Source of the DNA: a virus
Direction: 5' to 3' (one strand)
IMG/VR virus record: IMGVR_UViG_3300042261_000981
Span: 1 to 53,901 of that record
Length of the DNA: 53,901 nt
The position numbers and the translations under genes were made by a program. Of the stretch, positions 39,912 through 48,869 are shown in pieces; position 1 is the stretch's first letter, and every line of letters starts with the position of its first letter. The notes beneath the pieces are model-generated. The model was given only the letters and a program-made list of their open reading frames with translations. It was not told the origin of the DNA and did no database searches.

Positions 39912-40865
39912 ATGATTCGAACTTTTGAAGAATATAATTTTTTCAACGAAGAAGAAGAAAAAATTGATCTCTATAATATAATATATCATAAAATTCTAAA
40001 TGGAGAATTGTTAATATACTACACTGGAAAACCTTATTATGGTAGATATACTTATAGAGCCATTAAAAATGAGGGAATTGATGGAGAAGACCACAATGAT
40101 GTAGATCCATACGGTGAAGAGATATGGAACGAACTACCAGAAGGTTTTCAAATATGGAGAGAAACTGGTTTATCTGAAGGTTCTATTATAACAGTACATT
40201 TTGGCGGAAAACAAGTTATTATAGCTAGAAAATCATCATTTTTGCCATATAATAAAAAATATAGTGATCTTAAGAAATTATTAAATACGAGATATAGAGG
40301 AAATTTGCCTTCTACTCTTGGAGCTTCTCCTTATGATTACAAAGGGGACCAAATAGAATTAGCTAAAGAACTCGGATTGGACGAATCAGTAAATGAACAA
40401 CTTATAGCGATATTAGGAGCAGTTCCTTTAATGTTATTTTTAACTATATTTGCAAGTAGAGGATTAATAACAAGAAAAGTCTATAAACACTTAATTAAAA
40501 AGGCAAATAATGTAGATATTCAAGTAAGATTATTAAATTTAAATAACGCTGCGGCTTTAGTGCATCAATATGACGTTGTCCCATTTTTTATGTCAAATAA
40601 AACTATTGACGATGGGAGGTTTTATTATATTCGTATAATTTCTGAAGAAAGAAGAATGGACGATGTAGATCCTTATGGCGAAGAGGAATGGGGAGAAGAA
40701 GCTACAGAAATATTAATATCGCAAAATACCAGAAAAATGTTAGTAAAAAATATTCCTATGGATGATTATCCAAAATTGCCTATAGCATCTAAAAGAATTG
40801 TTAAATTAACAAAAGGAGAATATAGACAAATTGTAGAAAAAATAACACCTTTAATTCGACAATAA
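39912..40865 (+). CDS. Accessory membrane protein with two DPYGEExW motifs
   Basis: A 317-aa protein starting MIRTFEEYNFFNEEEE (targeting-like). The first motif copy, VDPYGEEIWNEL, is near residue 70; the second, VDPYGEEEWGEEA, is near residue 258. Between them VNEQLIAILGAVPLMLFLTIFA is a probable membrane helix. The motif copies therefore lie on opposite sides of one predicted membrane helix unless a second helix is missed. Its stop overlaps the DUF192 gene start (TAATG). Confidence 0.6.
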   Translation: MIRTFEEYNFFNEEEEKIDLYNIIYHKILNGELLIYYTGKPYYGRYTYRAIKNEGIDGEDHNDVDPYGEEIWNELPEGFQIWRETGLSEGSIITVHFGGKQVIIARKSSFLPYNKKYSDLKKLLNTRYRGNLPSTLGASPYDYKGDQIELAKELGLDESVNEQLIAILGAVPLMLFLTIFASRGLITRKVYKHLIKKANNVDIQVRLLNLNNAAALVHQYDVVPFFMSNKTIDDGRFYYIRIISEERRMDDVDPYGEEEWGEEATEILISQNTRKMLVKNIPMDDYPKLPIASKRIVKLTKGEYRQIVEKITPLIRQ

Positions 40866-41275
40866 TGGATAATTTAATGAAATATTCCATCTTCGAACAA
40901 CAAATATCATTTAGAAAAGATGGTGAACTTACATTCTTTACTAAAAGAAAAGATATAAAAATTGATATAGAATTACCAGAAAGTAATGCTAAAGGGCTAA
41001 TGTTTAGAAAAAATCTTCCAAATAATGCTGGTATGTTATTTGAATTTGAAGGTGAAGAAATTCTATCCTTTTGGATGAAGAATACATATATTCCTTTAGA
41101 TATAATATATGTCGACGCTAGACATCAAATAGTAGATATAAAACACGCTAAACCTTTAAGTACTAAATCTCTTCCATCAAAAAAACCAGCCAAATACGTT
41201 GTTGAAGTAAATGCTGGTTTTTGTGATGAAAATAATATAGGAGAAGGAGATTTTATGGATTATTCTATAATTTAA
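40865..41275 (+). CDS. DUF192-family protein
   Basis: A 136-aa protein with the DUF192 pattern: KGLMFRKNLPNNAGMLFEF, SFWMKNTYIPLDIIYVD, then KPLSTKSLPSKKPAKYVVEVNAG and the closing GEGDFM. DUF192 proteins are small beta barrels of unknown function, found in bacteria and archaea and sometimes in phages. The start MDNLMKYSIFEQQIS resembles the targeting-like signal and replaces the usual leader. Confidence 0.78.
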   Translation: MDNLMKYSIFEQQISFRKDGELTFFTKRKDIKIDIELPESNAKGLMFRKNLPNNAGMLFEFEGEEILSFWMKNTYIPLDIIYVDARHQIVDIKHAKPLSTKSLPSKKPAKYVVEVNAGFCDENNIGEGDFMDYSII

Positions 41276-42528
41276 TCTAAATATTTTATTTTCCACCCCT
41301 TATGATTATCATATTTGCCTTCTAGAACATAATAAACATTTCTTCTACATAAATTATGATCTTTACAGAATTGATTTAATGAATGATCTATATATTCCTT
41401 GCCTTCTGGATCTATAAATAGAATTTTTCTTACAGAAGACATTTTTATTTTTTTATTACTTTCTGATATTTTTTTCTTATGATCTTCTGTTTTATATTTT
41501 ATTATATCTCCGTTATAACTTTTCAAGTGTATTGAATTATTGTCTTTATATACAACATTATCTGGATAAAGGGGAATTTTTCCAGATTTAGTGTCAATTA
41601 TATAAGTTGGTATGGCATAGCCACTAGTCCAACCTCTTAAACTAGATATGATTTCTAAACCTTTATCTAAGCTAGTTCTAAAATGAGATGAACCAAGTAT
41701 TTTATCTGTTTGATAAATATAATAAGGAACTACACGATTTATTAATAATTTGTGCATTAATTTTCTCATAGTATCCACGTCATCGTTAATTCCTTTGAGG
41801 AGAACTGTTTGTGAACGCATAACGATACCACAATCGGCGATTTTATTTAATGCTATTGAACACTCATCTGTTATTTCATCTGGATGAATAAAATGAATGC
41901 TAAGGTATAATGGATGATATTTCTTTAATATATTAAGAAGTTTATCATTGATTCTACTGGGAAGAACAACAGGAACTTTAGTTCCAATTCTTATCATTTC
42001 GACGTGTTTTATCTTTTTAATTTCACTTAAAAGAAATTCTATCTTATCATCAGGTAGAGTTAAAGGATCTCCACCTGAGATTAAAACGTCTCTAATTTCT
42101 GGATGTTCGGATATGTATTTAATACCTTCAATCCATTGTTCTTTTTTATAGTTGTTTTTATCAAAAATACGTGATCTAACACAGTATCTACAATTTGTAG
42201 AACAAAAATTTGTTACTATGAATAATACCCTATCTGGATATTTATGTATGATGCAATCAGTTTTTTTGTATTGGTCTTCAGCGAGAGGGTCTTCATTTTC
42301 ATCTGGAGACACATTGAATTCATCAATAGTTGGTACTACTGTTCTTCTAAGGGTATCGTTATCTTTAACGACGTTTAAGAAATATGGTGTGATTCTTAGA
42401 GGTAGGTTATTTACATTGGTGAGATTTTCTTCTTTTCTTAACTTTAGATTTTCTTTTAATTGTTGCAAATTCTTTATTGAGGTAGCAACTTCTTTGAGCC
42501 AGACATCCTCCGCATCAATTGTTTTCAT
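41272..42528 (-). CDS. Lysine 2,3-aminomutase-like radical SAM protein with homing-endonuclease-type tail
   Basis: A 418-aa protein. Residues 1-330 are KamA-like: FIVTNFCSTNCRYCVRS (CxxxCxxC cluster), DVLISGGDPLTLPD, IRIGTKVPVVLPSRI and YLSIHFIHPDE. KamA enzymes shift an amino group on lysine using PLP, SAM and an iron-sulfur cluster, and the related EpmB acts on EF-P, so a target in translation is possible. The last about 80 residues are different: HKKKISESNKKIK resembles NUMOD3, and HSLNQFCKDHNLCRRNVYYV with GWKI resembles the IENR/NUMOD helix-turn-helix of phage homing endonucleases. The tail may be a footprint of a homing endonuclease or a recruited DNA-binding module. Confidence 0.8.
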   Translation of the reverse strand: MKTIDAEDVWLKEVATSIKNLQQLKENLKLRKEENLTNVNNLPLRITPYFLNVVKDNDTLRRTVVPTIDEFNVSPDENEDPLAEDQYKKTDCIIHKYPDRVLFIVTNFCSTNCRYCVRSRIFDKNNYKKEQWIEGIKYISEHPEIRDVLISGGDPLTLPDDKIEFLLSEIKKIKHVEMIRIGTKVPVVLPSRINDKLLNILKKYHPLYLSIHFIHPDEITDECSIALNKIADCGIVMRSQTVLLKGINDDVDTMRKLMHKLLINRVVPYYIYQTDKILGSSHFRTSLDKGLEIISSLRGWTSGYAIPTYIIDTKSGKIPLYPDNVVYKDNNSIHLKSYNGDIIKYKTEDHKKKISESNKKIKMSSVRKILFIDPEGKEYIDHSLNQFCKDHNLCRRNVYYVLEGKYDNHKGWKIKYLD

Positions 42529-42737
42529 CGTACTTTATATTTCTTTCCTTTCATTTGTTTTTATTGGGTCTTTCAGCTTATATACTCTCTATTTTAAAAG
42601 TTTGCATTATATATCTACATTAAGATATCGTTTTTTTCCATTTTTTTACAATACACGTTTGTAAATATCAATTTTTATTGAAGTTTGCAAATATATGAAA
42701 AATTATTTTATTAAAAAAAATTGAATATATTTTTAAT

Positions 42738-43133
42738 TCATTGAATGTGTCCTTTTCCATTGAACGCTTTACCGGAAAAGACTGTTGCTTTTGGTTTTTT
42801 TGGTTTTTCTTGTTGGACAAAATTTTCATAGTCATCGACTATTGGTTGAGATTCTGGGTCATCTTTTTCTGCATATATTCTATCTAAAAGAACCCTATAA
42901 AATAATATATCTTTTACAACATCATCAAAATTTAAGGGTCTTTTTTTGTTATCTTCATTAAACATATATTTTAAATCTCCCATATAATGTAAGATTTTTT
43001 TCATATTGCTTTCTTTTAGAAAGTATTGTCTTATTTCAGACGATGTCATTCCTTTTTTCCTATATATTCCATCAACTATATGCTTTAATCTTTCATAGAT
43101 TTGAATAGTTACTGGATTCGCTATACCTATCAT
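42738..43133 (-). CDS. Small helical protein ending in the FSGKAF motif
   Basis: A 131-aa protein; the start at 43133 (MIGIANPVTIQIYERL) is preferred since a phage promoter element lies at 43156. Helical, with a Lys/Pro-rich linker and the end VFSGKAFNGKGHIQ. The FSGKAF(N/T)G(K/R)G(H/Y)I peptide is shared with the protein at 37960. Function unknown. Confidence 0.5.
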   Translation of the reverse strand: MIGIANPVTIQIYERLKHIVDGIYRKKGMTSSEIRQYFLKESNMKKILHYMGDLKYMFNEDNKKRPLNFDDVVKDILFYRVLLDRIYAEKDDPESQPIVDDYENFVQQEKPKKPKATVFSGKAFNGKGHIQ

Positions 43134-43155
43134 TTTAAACTTATAATTTTTTTGA

Positions 43156-43167
43156 TTATATATTAAA
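43156..43167 (-). promoter_or_regulatory. Phage promoter element TTTAATATATAA
   Basis: TTTAATATATAA on the minus strand, 22 bases upstream of the gene at 43133. Confidence 0.45.
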
Positions 43168-43182
43168 AAAATATCGAAGATT

Positions 43183-43194
43183 TTTAATATATAC
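43183..43194 (+). promoter_or_regulatory. Phage promoter element TTTAATATATAC
   Basis: TTTAATATATAC, 20 bases upstream of the peptidase gene at 43215. Confidence 0.5.
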
Positions 43195-43214
43195 ATTTAA
43201 AACCACTAAAAATT

Positions 43215-44441
43215 ATGAATATCAGGGAAACTTTTTTAAATTTGACAAAGTTCACAATTCCACACGGTAAAGAAGATACACTCAGACAATATTTACCAAA
43301 CGGAGTTAAAAGAGACGAGTTTGGTAACTATATGATTACCGTCGGTAATAGTGAAACTTTATTTACATCACACCTCGACACTTGTTGTCACGAAATGGAG
43401 AAAGTAAATCATGTTATAGAAGGAAATATAATAAAAACTGACGGTACAACTATACTAGGTGGAGATAATAAAACTGGTGTAGTTATACTTCTAAACATGA
43501 TAGAACATAATATTCCCGGATGTTATTACTTTTTTGCTGGAGAAGAACCAACAGCAAAAGATGGTGGTTTATACGGTTCAAAACATGCATTAGCCGCAAA
43601 CCCAGAATTCTTTAAGAAATTTAAAAGAGCTGTCTGTTTTGATAGAAAACACCACGGTTCTATAGTGACCCGTCAAATGGCAAGATTCACTTGTAGTGAA
43701 GCATTCGTTGAATCTCTAATTGAAGAATTTAAAAGACAAGGACTTGAATATCATCCAGATCAAACTGGTTGGTACACAGACACAGCTGTATTTCTTAATG
43801 TAATTCCTGAAGTTACTAATTTATCAAGTGGTACTTGGTATGAACATAGTGATAATGAATATGTTGATATGAATTATCTAGAAAAGGTAGCAGAAGCTGC
43901 CTGTCATATAAATTGGGAAAATTTACCTACGGTCAGAGTAGCAAAAAGAGAATCTTCTAAAGAAGAAACTACTGTTCATACTTTCAAGAAGTTTGCAAAT
44001 CTTAATAGTGATAAAAAAATATTTTATAAGATTTGTGGATATATGGATATGTTCAATTTCTTATGTTTGAATGATGATGAATTTGAGCCAGGACTTAATA
44101 TGATATTCTCACGTTGGCACGAGGAAGTTCGTATTCTTATTAAAGTGGAAAATGGAGTAATCTTTCTAAATAATGAAAGAGTTGGTGATTTGAAAGCTTT
44201 TGAGAAGATGTTAAATATAGGATTTGAACAAAAAGTAGATTTAAATAGTTTTGTAGAAGAAATAGAAGATATATCAGATCAAATAGAATCTGATAATATT
44301 CCAGAAAAAGCTTTGATTAGAGTACTTGATAAACATGGTGTCACAATGCAAGATTTGATAGCTTATTTTCAAGAAAAGGATTGTCAATTAAAGGACTGGG
44401 CTACAATTAATCCAAAGACAGGTAAATTTACTTTGAGGTAA
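43215..44441 (+). CDS. M20/M28/M42-type metallopeptidase
   Basis: A 408-aa protein. The first about 250 residues show a di-zinc peptidase layout: LFTSHLDTCC (first metal ligand His and Asp), ILGGDNKTGVVILLNM (bridging Asp), FFAGEEPTAKDGGLYGSK (catalytic and ligand Glu), AVCFDRKHHGS (ligand Asp) and TWYEHSDNEYVDM (last His). It should cut small peptides or deacetylate/deacylate a small substrate. The C-terminal 150 residues are unrelated and of unknown fold. Peptidases of this kind are unusual in phages; use of host peptides or processing of an injected protein are possible roles. Confidence 0.78.
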   Translation: MNIRETFLNLTKFTIPHGKEDTLRQYLPNGVKRDEFGNYMITVGNSETLFTSHLDTCCHEMEKVNHVIEGNIIKTDGTTILGGDNKTGVVILLNMIEHNIPGCYYFFAGEEPTAKDGGLYGSKHALAANPEFFKKFKRAVCFDRKHHGSIVTRQMARFTCSEAFVESLIEEFKRQGLEYHPDQTGWYTDTAVFLNVIPEVTNLSSGTWYEHSDNEYVDMNYLEKVAEAACHINWENLPTVRVAKRESSKEETTVHTFKKFANLNSDKKIFYKICGYMDMFNFLCLNDDEFEPGLNMIFSRWHEEVRILIKVENGVIFLNNERVGDLKAFEKMLNIGFEQKVDLNSFVEEIEDISDQIESDNIPEKALIRVLDKHGVTMQDLIAYFQEKDCQLKDWATINPKTGKFTLR

Positions 44442-44499
44442 ATTCTTCAAACAATTTTCGTATTTTTCTTTATATAAAATAAAAACATTTACTAAATAA

Positions 44500-46212
44500 A
44501 TGCCTGATGTCGCATTAACTAATAGATCCTACAACGAAACAATAAAGAGGGCAGACCAATATTGTAAAAGTAAAGAATATGAGAACGCTCTAGATCTTTA
44601 CAAGAAATCTCTTGGTCTCAAACCTGATATGGAATATCCCGCCAAACAGATAGGGAAACTTAATAATATTTTAGATCTAAAGAAGAAAATAAGCGACATA
44701 TCCGCTTCTTATTCTTATAACAAAGCAATGCAGTTGGCACTTAAAACAGTGCTCAATGCCACATACGGGGCATTTGCCAATAAATATTTCGTTTTATCAA
44801 ATTCAAAAATAGCTAACGCCATCACAGCGATGGGTAGAGATCTTATTAGATATATGATTGTATCTACAGAAAATTATTTCTACAATATATGGCATACTGA
44901 TACTAAAAACCAAGAAATTCTTGGGTCTGAATATATTGCAGTTGGAAAGACTGATGGTAAATATTACTTTCTAAATAAAGAGTTCAAAAAAATAGACAGA
45001 CCTTATCAATTTTTCAATACTGGTGAATCTGGTGATATATTATTATCCAGACAAATAAATATGAGTAGATTAAGAAAAGTAGATGATATTGGTAGTGTTG
45101 GTGATTTTGAAATATTATATGAATATAAAATCTTTGACATAAAAGAAATAAAACCATTAGATGTTAAACCTAAGTGGGTAAAAGGAGTTGATAATGATTC
45201 TATGTTTTATCATGGAAATAATCCTATAAGTATGTATGGAGATACAGACTCTTATTATTTTTCGTATAAGCCATTAATGGAGTCTTGTGGATATGAGGGT
45301 AACGAATTAGAATTCATTTTACATTTTGATAAAGTAATAATGAAAAAACTTCACGCACAATTCCTTGAAGTTTATGCTAAAAGATATGGTGTTACCAACA
45401 AACAGGATTTTGAGTTGGAAACAATTAGTAAATCAATTCTTTTCTTTGAAAAGAAGAACTATTTGAAGAACATAGTTTGGGAAGATGGTATTTTCTTTGA
45501 ACCTTTGGAATATTTCTCACCAACTGGAATTAAGATTGTAAGAAGTGAAACACCACCGTTTGTGCGTGGTAAAGATCAAAAGGGCGGTATTTGGGAATTC
45601 ATTAGATATTTATTCCAAAATTCTGATAATTTGAATATTAAAGACATTCTTAGAATTGTAAAACAAATTAGAAAAGAATTTGATTTAGAAGAAATTGATA
45701 ATATTTCAAGTCAAACTGGATGTTCAAATTATAGGGATAAAGTAATAAATGACACAACTGACATAGAAATAGAAAAGGGAGCTCATTACGCAGTAAAGGC
45801 TGCGGCCTTCTATAATTACTTATTGAATAGAAATTCAGAATATAAAACTAAATATGATATGGTTAGGGGTGGAACAAGAATAAAATATTATTATTGTAAA
45901 CATGACAAACATAACGTATTTGGTTATCTAAGAGGAATGCATCCCACAGAAATAACAGAAAAAGAAAGAGTCATATTTGATTATGATGCTCAATTTGATA
46001 AAACAGTTCTCTCCATTTGTAATAGTTTCTTAAAGGCTCTTGATCTTCCAATGATCAATAAGAGAATGGGTGTATTGGGATCTTTATTTGCATTCAAATT
46101 ACAACAACCAAAAAGAGAAGAGGAAGTCGAGGATGAAGGTCCAGTCGTTGGTATGTTGTTCAACGTTGATGATGATGAACACGAAGATGATGATGATGAT
46201 TATTTCAAATAA
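44500..46212 (+). CDS. Family B DNA polymerase, C-terminal part (split gene)
   Basis: A 570-aa protein with the second half of a gp43-type polymerase. LKTVLNATYGAFANKYFVLSN is motif B (KxxxNSxYG type) and SMYGDTDSYYFSYK is motif C with the catalytic Asp pair. The exonuclease domain and motif A are absent and must lie on another gene outside the window. The first about 55 residues (ETIKRADQYCKSKEYENAL, a TPR-like helix pair) do not belong to the polymerase and may help the two parts meet. A 130-residue insertion-like stretch lies between motifs B and C. The tail is very acidic. Splits of gp43 between motifs A and B are known from some T4-like phages and often mark homing endonuclease activity. 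Confidence 0.85.
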   Translation: MPDVALTNRSYNETIKRADQYCKSKEYENALDLYKKSLGLKPDMEYPAKQIGKLNNILDLKKKISDISASYSYNKAMQLALKTVLNATYGAFANKYFVLSNSKIANAITAMGRDLIRYMIVSTENYFYNIWHTDTKNQEILGSEYIAVGKTDGKYYFLNKEFKKIDRPYQFFNTGESGDILLSRQINMSRLRKVDDIGSVGDFEILYEYKIFDIKEIKPLDVKPKWVKGVDNDSMFYHGNNPISMYGDTDSYYFSYKPLMESCGYEGNELEFILHFDKVIMKKLHAQFLEVYAKRYGVTNKQDFELETISKSILFFEKKNYLKNIVWEDGIFFEPLEYFSPTGIKIVRSETPPFVRGKDQKGGIWEFIRYLFQNSDNLNIKDILRIVKQIRKEFDLEEIDNISSQTGCSNYRDKVINDTTDIEIEKGAHYAVKAAAFYNYLLNRNSEYKTKYDMVRGGTRIKYYYCKHDKHNVFGYLRGMHPTEITEKERVIFDYDAQFDKTVLSICNSFLKALDLPMINKRMGVLGSLFAFKLQQPKREEEVEDEGPVVGMLFNVDDDEHEDDDDDYFK

Positions 46213-46225
46213 TTGATTTTTTTAT

Positions 46226-46237
46226 TTTAATATATAA
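46226..46237 (+). promoter_or_regulatory. Phage promoter element TTTAATATATAA
   Basis: TTTAATATATAA, 16 bases upstream of the gene at 46254. Confidence 0.5.
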
Positions 46238-46253
46238 TCAAAAAGATTATATC

Positions 46254-47183
46254 ATGCCTTTAACATTTCAAAAATATTTTGAAGAATATACAAGTTATCA
46301 TTCTTTTACAGATTTATTAAATCTGACTAAAGAAGTATCCGATTACGTTTATAATAACGATATTACCAAAAGCCAACTCTTTGATGAATTTAAGGAGACT
46401 GATGATGGTTATGTTATTCTTTTTAATAGAAGTGGAAAGAAAAATTATTTTATTGATCTTAAAAAGAAGAAAGTCTTTGATGATAATAAAGACGAACAAC
46501 TAATAGATTCAGTTTATGAAGATATTGAAAATCTTTATAATATAATAAAAAATTACGAATTTATGGTTAATATTAAACAAATAGATGAGAAAATAAAAAC
46601 ATTTGATGAAATTGTAGAGAAATTAGATTCTACAGATTATGACTATGATAATATAATACAAATGTTAAAATCCCAACACGGTTGGGGAGATTTAAGTGGA
46701 CAATATTTCGAAGATTTCGAAAATTCTGAATATTTTAATGATCCTATAACAGACGGAGAATATGCAGATCAAATGCACAAGTGGTTATATGCAAACCAAA
46801 CAGGAGCAGATGATTCTGTATATGAATCATTTGAGGGAGATTATAAATCTAAATTATCTCATAAATATACATCATTGAAAAGAGGAATTTTAGATATTCT
46901 TGATAAGACATTAAATAGTGATGCTACGAAACTTCAAGGATTTATGGAAGATTATATTGATCCAGAGTCAAACGAGATATTAGAAGGATTTGTAGAAGAT
47001 GCCGATATATTTGATTTTTACTTAAAATATCAAGCTGACATAGATCAGATTCTTAAAGATAGAGAATATTATAATGATCCACCAGAAGTAGAAAGTCTGT
47101 ATGATTATGTCATTGATGGGACATTTGATGCTGTGGTTTATTGTATGGAGGATATGAAAAAGGAATTATTTGATAATGATTAA
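46254..47183 (+). CDS. Accessory helical protein with targeting-like N-terminus
   Basis: A 309-aa acidic protein starting MPLTFQKYFEEYTSYH (signal-like). Almost entirely helical, with many Tyr, Asp and Glu; no recognised family and no DPYGEE. It overlaps the next gene by a few bases. Possibly an internal virion protein. Confidence 0.5.
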   Translation: MPLTFQKYFEEYTSYHSFTDLLNLTKEVSDYVYNNDITKSQLFDEFKETDDGYVILFNRSGKKNYFIDLKKKKVFDDNKDEQLIDSVYEDIENLYNIIKNYEFMVNIKQIDEKIKTFDEIVEKLDSTDYDYDNIIQMLKSQHGWGDLSGQYFEDFENSEYFNDPITDGEYADQMHKWLYANQTGADDSVYESFEGDYKSKLSHKYTSLKRGILDILDKTLNSDATKLQGFMEDYIDPESNEILEGFVEDADIFDFYLKYQADIDQILKDREYYNDPPEVESLYDYVIDGTFDAVVYCMEDMKKELFDND

Positions 47184-47487
47184 GAGATTCAAGTTATATG
47201 AGTCTATTAATAAAGAATATGTTGTGGATTATCACGATGTCCCAAAAGAAGTGGGTAATGCTCTTTATGATATAGCAAGGGAAAGAGGGTATCATAATCA
47301 TTGTTATATCGAAGTAGTGGTGGGAGATGAAGCAAAACCAGAAGATGAAGTTAAAAATTTAGAAAATGTTCTAATAGATTATGGCGACGGGTACTTTTAT
47401 GAAAGAGGAGATAATGTCATAGTTGATTGGCTTATAGATAATGGAGCTAAAGAAGGAGATGAAGTAACCTTCAAAATATGGTGGTAA
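47176..47487 (+). CDS. Small accessory protein with targeting-like N-terminus
   Basis: A 103-aa protein starting MIKRFKLYESINKEYVV. The rest is acidic alpha/beta (CYIEVVVGDEAKPEDEVK, ending DEVTFKIWW). Overlaps the previous stop. No family recognised. Confidence 0.5.
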   Translation: MIKRFKLYESINKEYVVDYHDVPKEVGNALYDIARERGYHNHCYIEVVVGDEAKPEDEVKNLENVLIDYGDGYFYERGDNVIVDWLIDNGAKEGDEVTFKIWW

Positions 47488-47504
47488 AAAATAATATCTA
47501 TGTA

Positions 47505-48416
47505 ATGAATAACTTAAAGAGTTTCGATGAATATTATAAAACAAACGAGGGATTTTTTGAAAATTTTTCTGGTCGTTTAATTTTCGACCGTATAAAAAGA
47601 GAACTTCAAAATGATGAAAATTTGAGAAGATTGACAACAGGTAATTCTGAGGGGGAATCGCGTGATAAATTTTATAAATATTCTATGAATGGCGGTGATA
47701 TTATTTCTGTGTCCATTGGTGGAGGCGAATTTCATAATCCTCCTCAAATTTATTTCAATAATAATAATATGAGCAGAGAAGTAAATAGTAAGATAATAAT
47801 TAACATTTATAATTTTCTAGAAGAAAAGTATCAAGGAGTTAACGAAGGTTTTGGAAAAAATATAGTAACCGCAGGGTTGTTATCTTTGGCTTTAGCGTCT
47901 GGTAAAGGACAGGATATAAGTAAAATGCATCCTTATAAAGTTGTAAAACTAACGATGAATGATAAAGAGAAACTTCATATGCCAAAAAAACCGGATGAAC
48001 ATAAAACAGCTACTCCATTTAAAAAACCTAGTGGTTCTGCTCCAACTTCAACTCATCATTCCCATAAACCAAAACCTAAAAAAATAAATACAACTGAATA
48101 TGGTATTATTACAAAAAAGGATAGAGATATTGATGAGCTAAAACCATTGAAACCTAGAACTATTACAAACGTGAATAAGCCAGACATAAAACCAGCTAAG
48201 ATTAAAAAAATTGTTAATAGAAGAACAAAAGAAGAACAAGAGGAATTTGTAAACCATTTGTGTAAAGTAGCAAAGAAAATGGATAGGGATCAAAGAAAAA
48301 CTAGAGGTAATAAAGTAGGTAATAAAGTAATAGGATGTTTAAGTAGTTCTGCAGCTAAATGGAAAGAAGCAGATAGACAAGCAAAAATTAGAAAAAACAG
48401 AGATCCACACTGGTAA
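47505..48416 (+). CDS. Basic accessory protein with targeting-like N-terminus
   Basis: A 303-aa protein; the ATG at 47505 gives MNNLKSFDEYYKTNEGFF, matching the recurring signal. The first 130 residues look like a folded domain with GFGKNIVTAGLLSLALASG near the end. The remainder is Lys/Pro-rich and disordered, and ends in a conserved-looking basic helix with CLSSSAAKWKEADRQAK. DNA binding in the capsid would fit the charge. No DPYGEE. Confidence 0.5.
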   Translation: MNNLKSFDEYYKTNEGFFENFSGRLIFDRIKRELQNDENLRRLTTGNSEGESRDKFYKYSMNGGDIISVSIGGGEFHNPPQIYFNNNNMSREVNSKIIINIYNFLEEKYQGVNEGFGKNIVTAGLLSLALASGKGQDISKMHPYKVVKLTMNDKEKLHMPKKPDEHKTATPFKKPSGSAPTSTHHSHKPKPKKINTTEYGIITKKDRDIDELKPLKPRTITNVNKPDIKPAKIKKIVNRRTKEEQEEFVNHLCKVAKKMDRDQRKTRGNKVGNKVIGCLSSSAAKWKEADRQAKIRKNRDPHW

Positions 48417-48432
48417 AAATTAATTTAATATC

Positions 48433-48504
48433 ATGAATAATATAAAGTCGAATATAGATAAAATATTAATTATATTCATTCCAGCCTTCTTATCTAAGAA
48501 GTAA
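48433..48504 (+). CDS. Possible 23-aa hydrophobic peptide
   Basis: MNNIKSNIDKILIIFIPAFL then SKK: a short ORF with a hydrophobic centre right after an AATTTAATATC sequence. It might be a small membrane peptide. Weak evidence from length. Confidence 0.2.
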   Translation: MNNIKSNIDKILIIFIPAFLSKK

Positions 48505-48534
48505 TTATAGTTTTGAAGAACTTTTCAGGGCATT

Positions 48535-48563
48535 AAAAAACCACTTATTTGAGTGGTTTTTTT
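48535..48563. terminator. Bidirectional terminator
   Basis: AAAAAACCACT / AGTGGTTTTTTT stem with a 6-base loop between convergent genes ending at 48416 and 48566. Confidence 0.75.
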
Positions 48564-48565
48564 AT

Positions 48566-48868
48566 TTAGATATACATTATATTATCTTTAGGATTATGTC
48601 CTATTATTTTCCCTGTATATTTTTCCCCCTTAAAAATTCCATATTCCACACCCTTGCAGCATTTATCTTTTTTATTCTTTTTCTTCTCATTCAATTTCTT
48701 TTTCTTCTTTTTCTTGGGTTTCATACCTCCACATACGCTACAATGGCCACAATGTTCTGTAAGATTCCATTTCATCTTGCCTTTTTTTCTTTTCTTCTTA
48801 CCACATGAACACGCTGGAACATCACCTGAACCTTGTTCAAAAAGTTGATTAAATTTTTTAATTTGCAT
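48566..48868 (-). CDS. Cys-rich zinc-ribbon-like basic protein
   Basis: A 100-aa protein starting MQIKKFNQLFEQGSGD (signal-like, with a Gln-Gly at the presumed cut). It has three Cys groups (VPACSCGKKK, HCGHCSVCGGM, KCCKG) that could bind one or two zinc ions, and Lys runs. Probably a small nucleic-acid-binding protein packaged with DNA. Confidence 0.5.
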   Translation of the reverse strand: MQIKKFNQLFEQGSGDVPACSCGKKKRKKGKMKWNLTEHCGHCSVCGGMKPKKKKKKKLNEKKKNKKDKCCKGVEYGIFKGEKYTGKIIGHNPKDNIMYI

Positions 48869-48869
48869 A

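Noticed and set aside
48596-48848. Plus-strand Phe/Leu-rich open frames opposite the Cys-rich gene.
   Set aside because: They are shadows of Lys-rich codons on the minus strand (AAG/AAA read as CTT/TTT).
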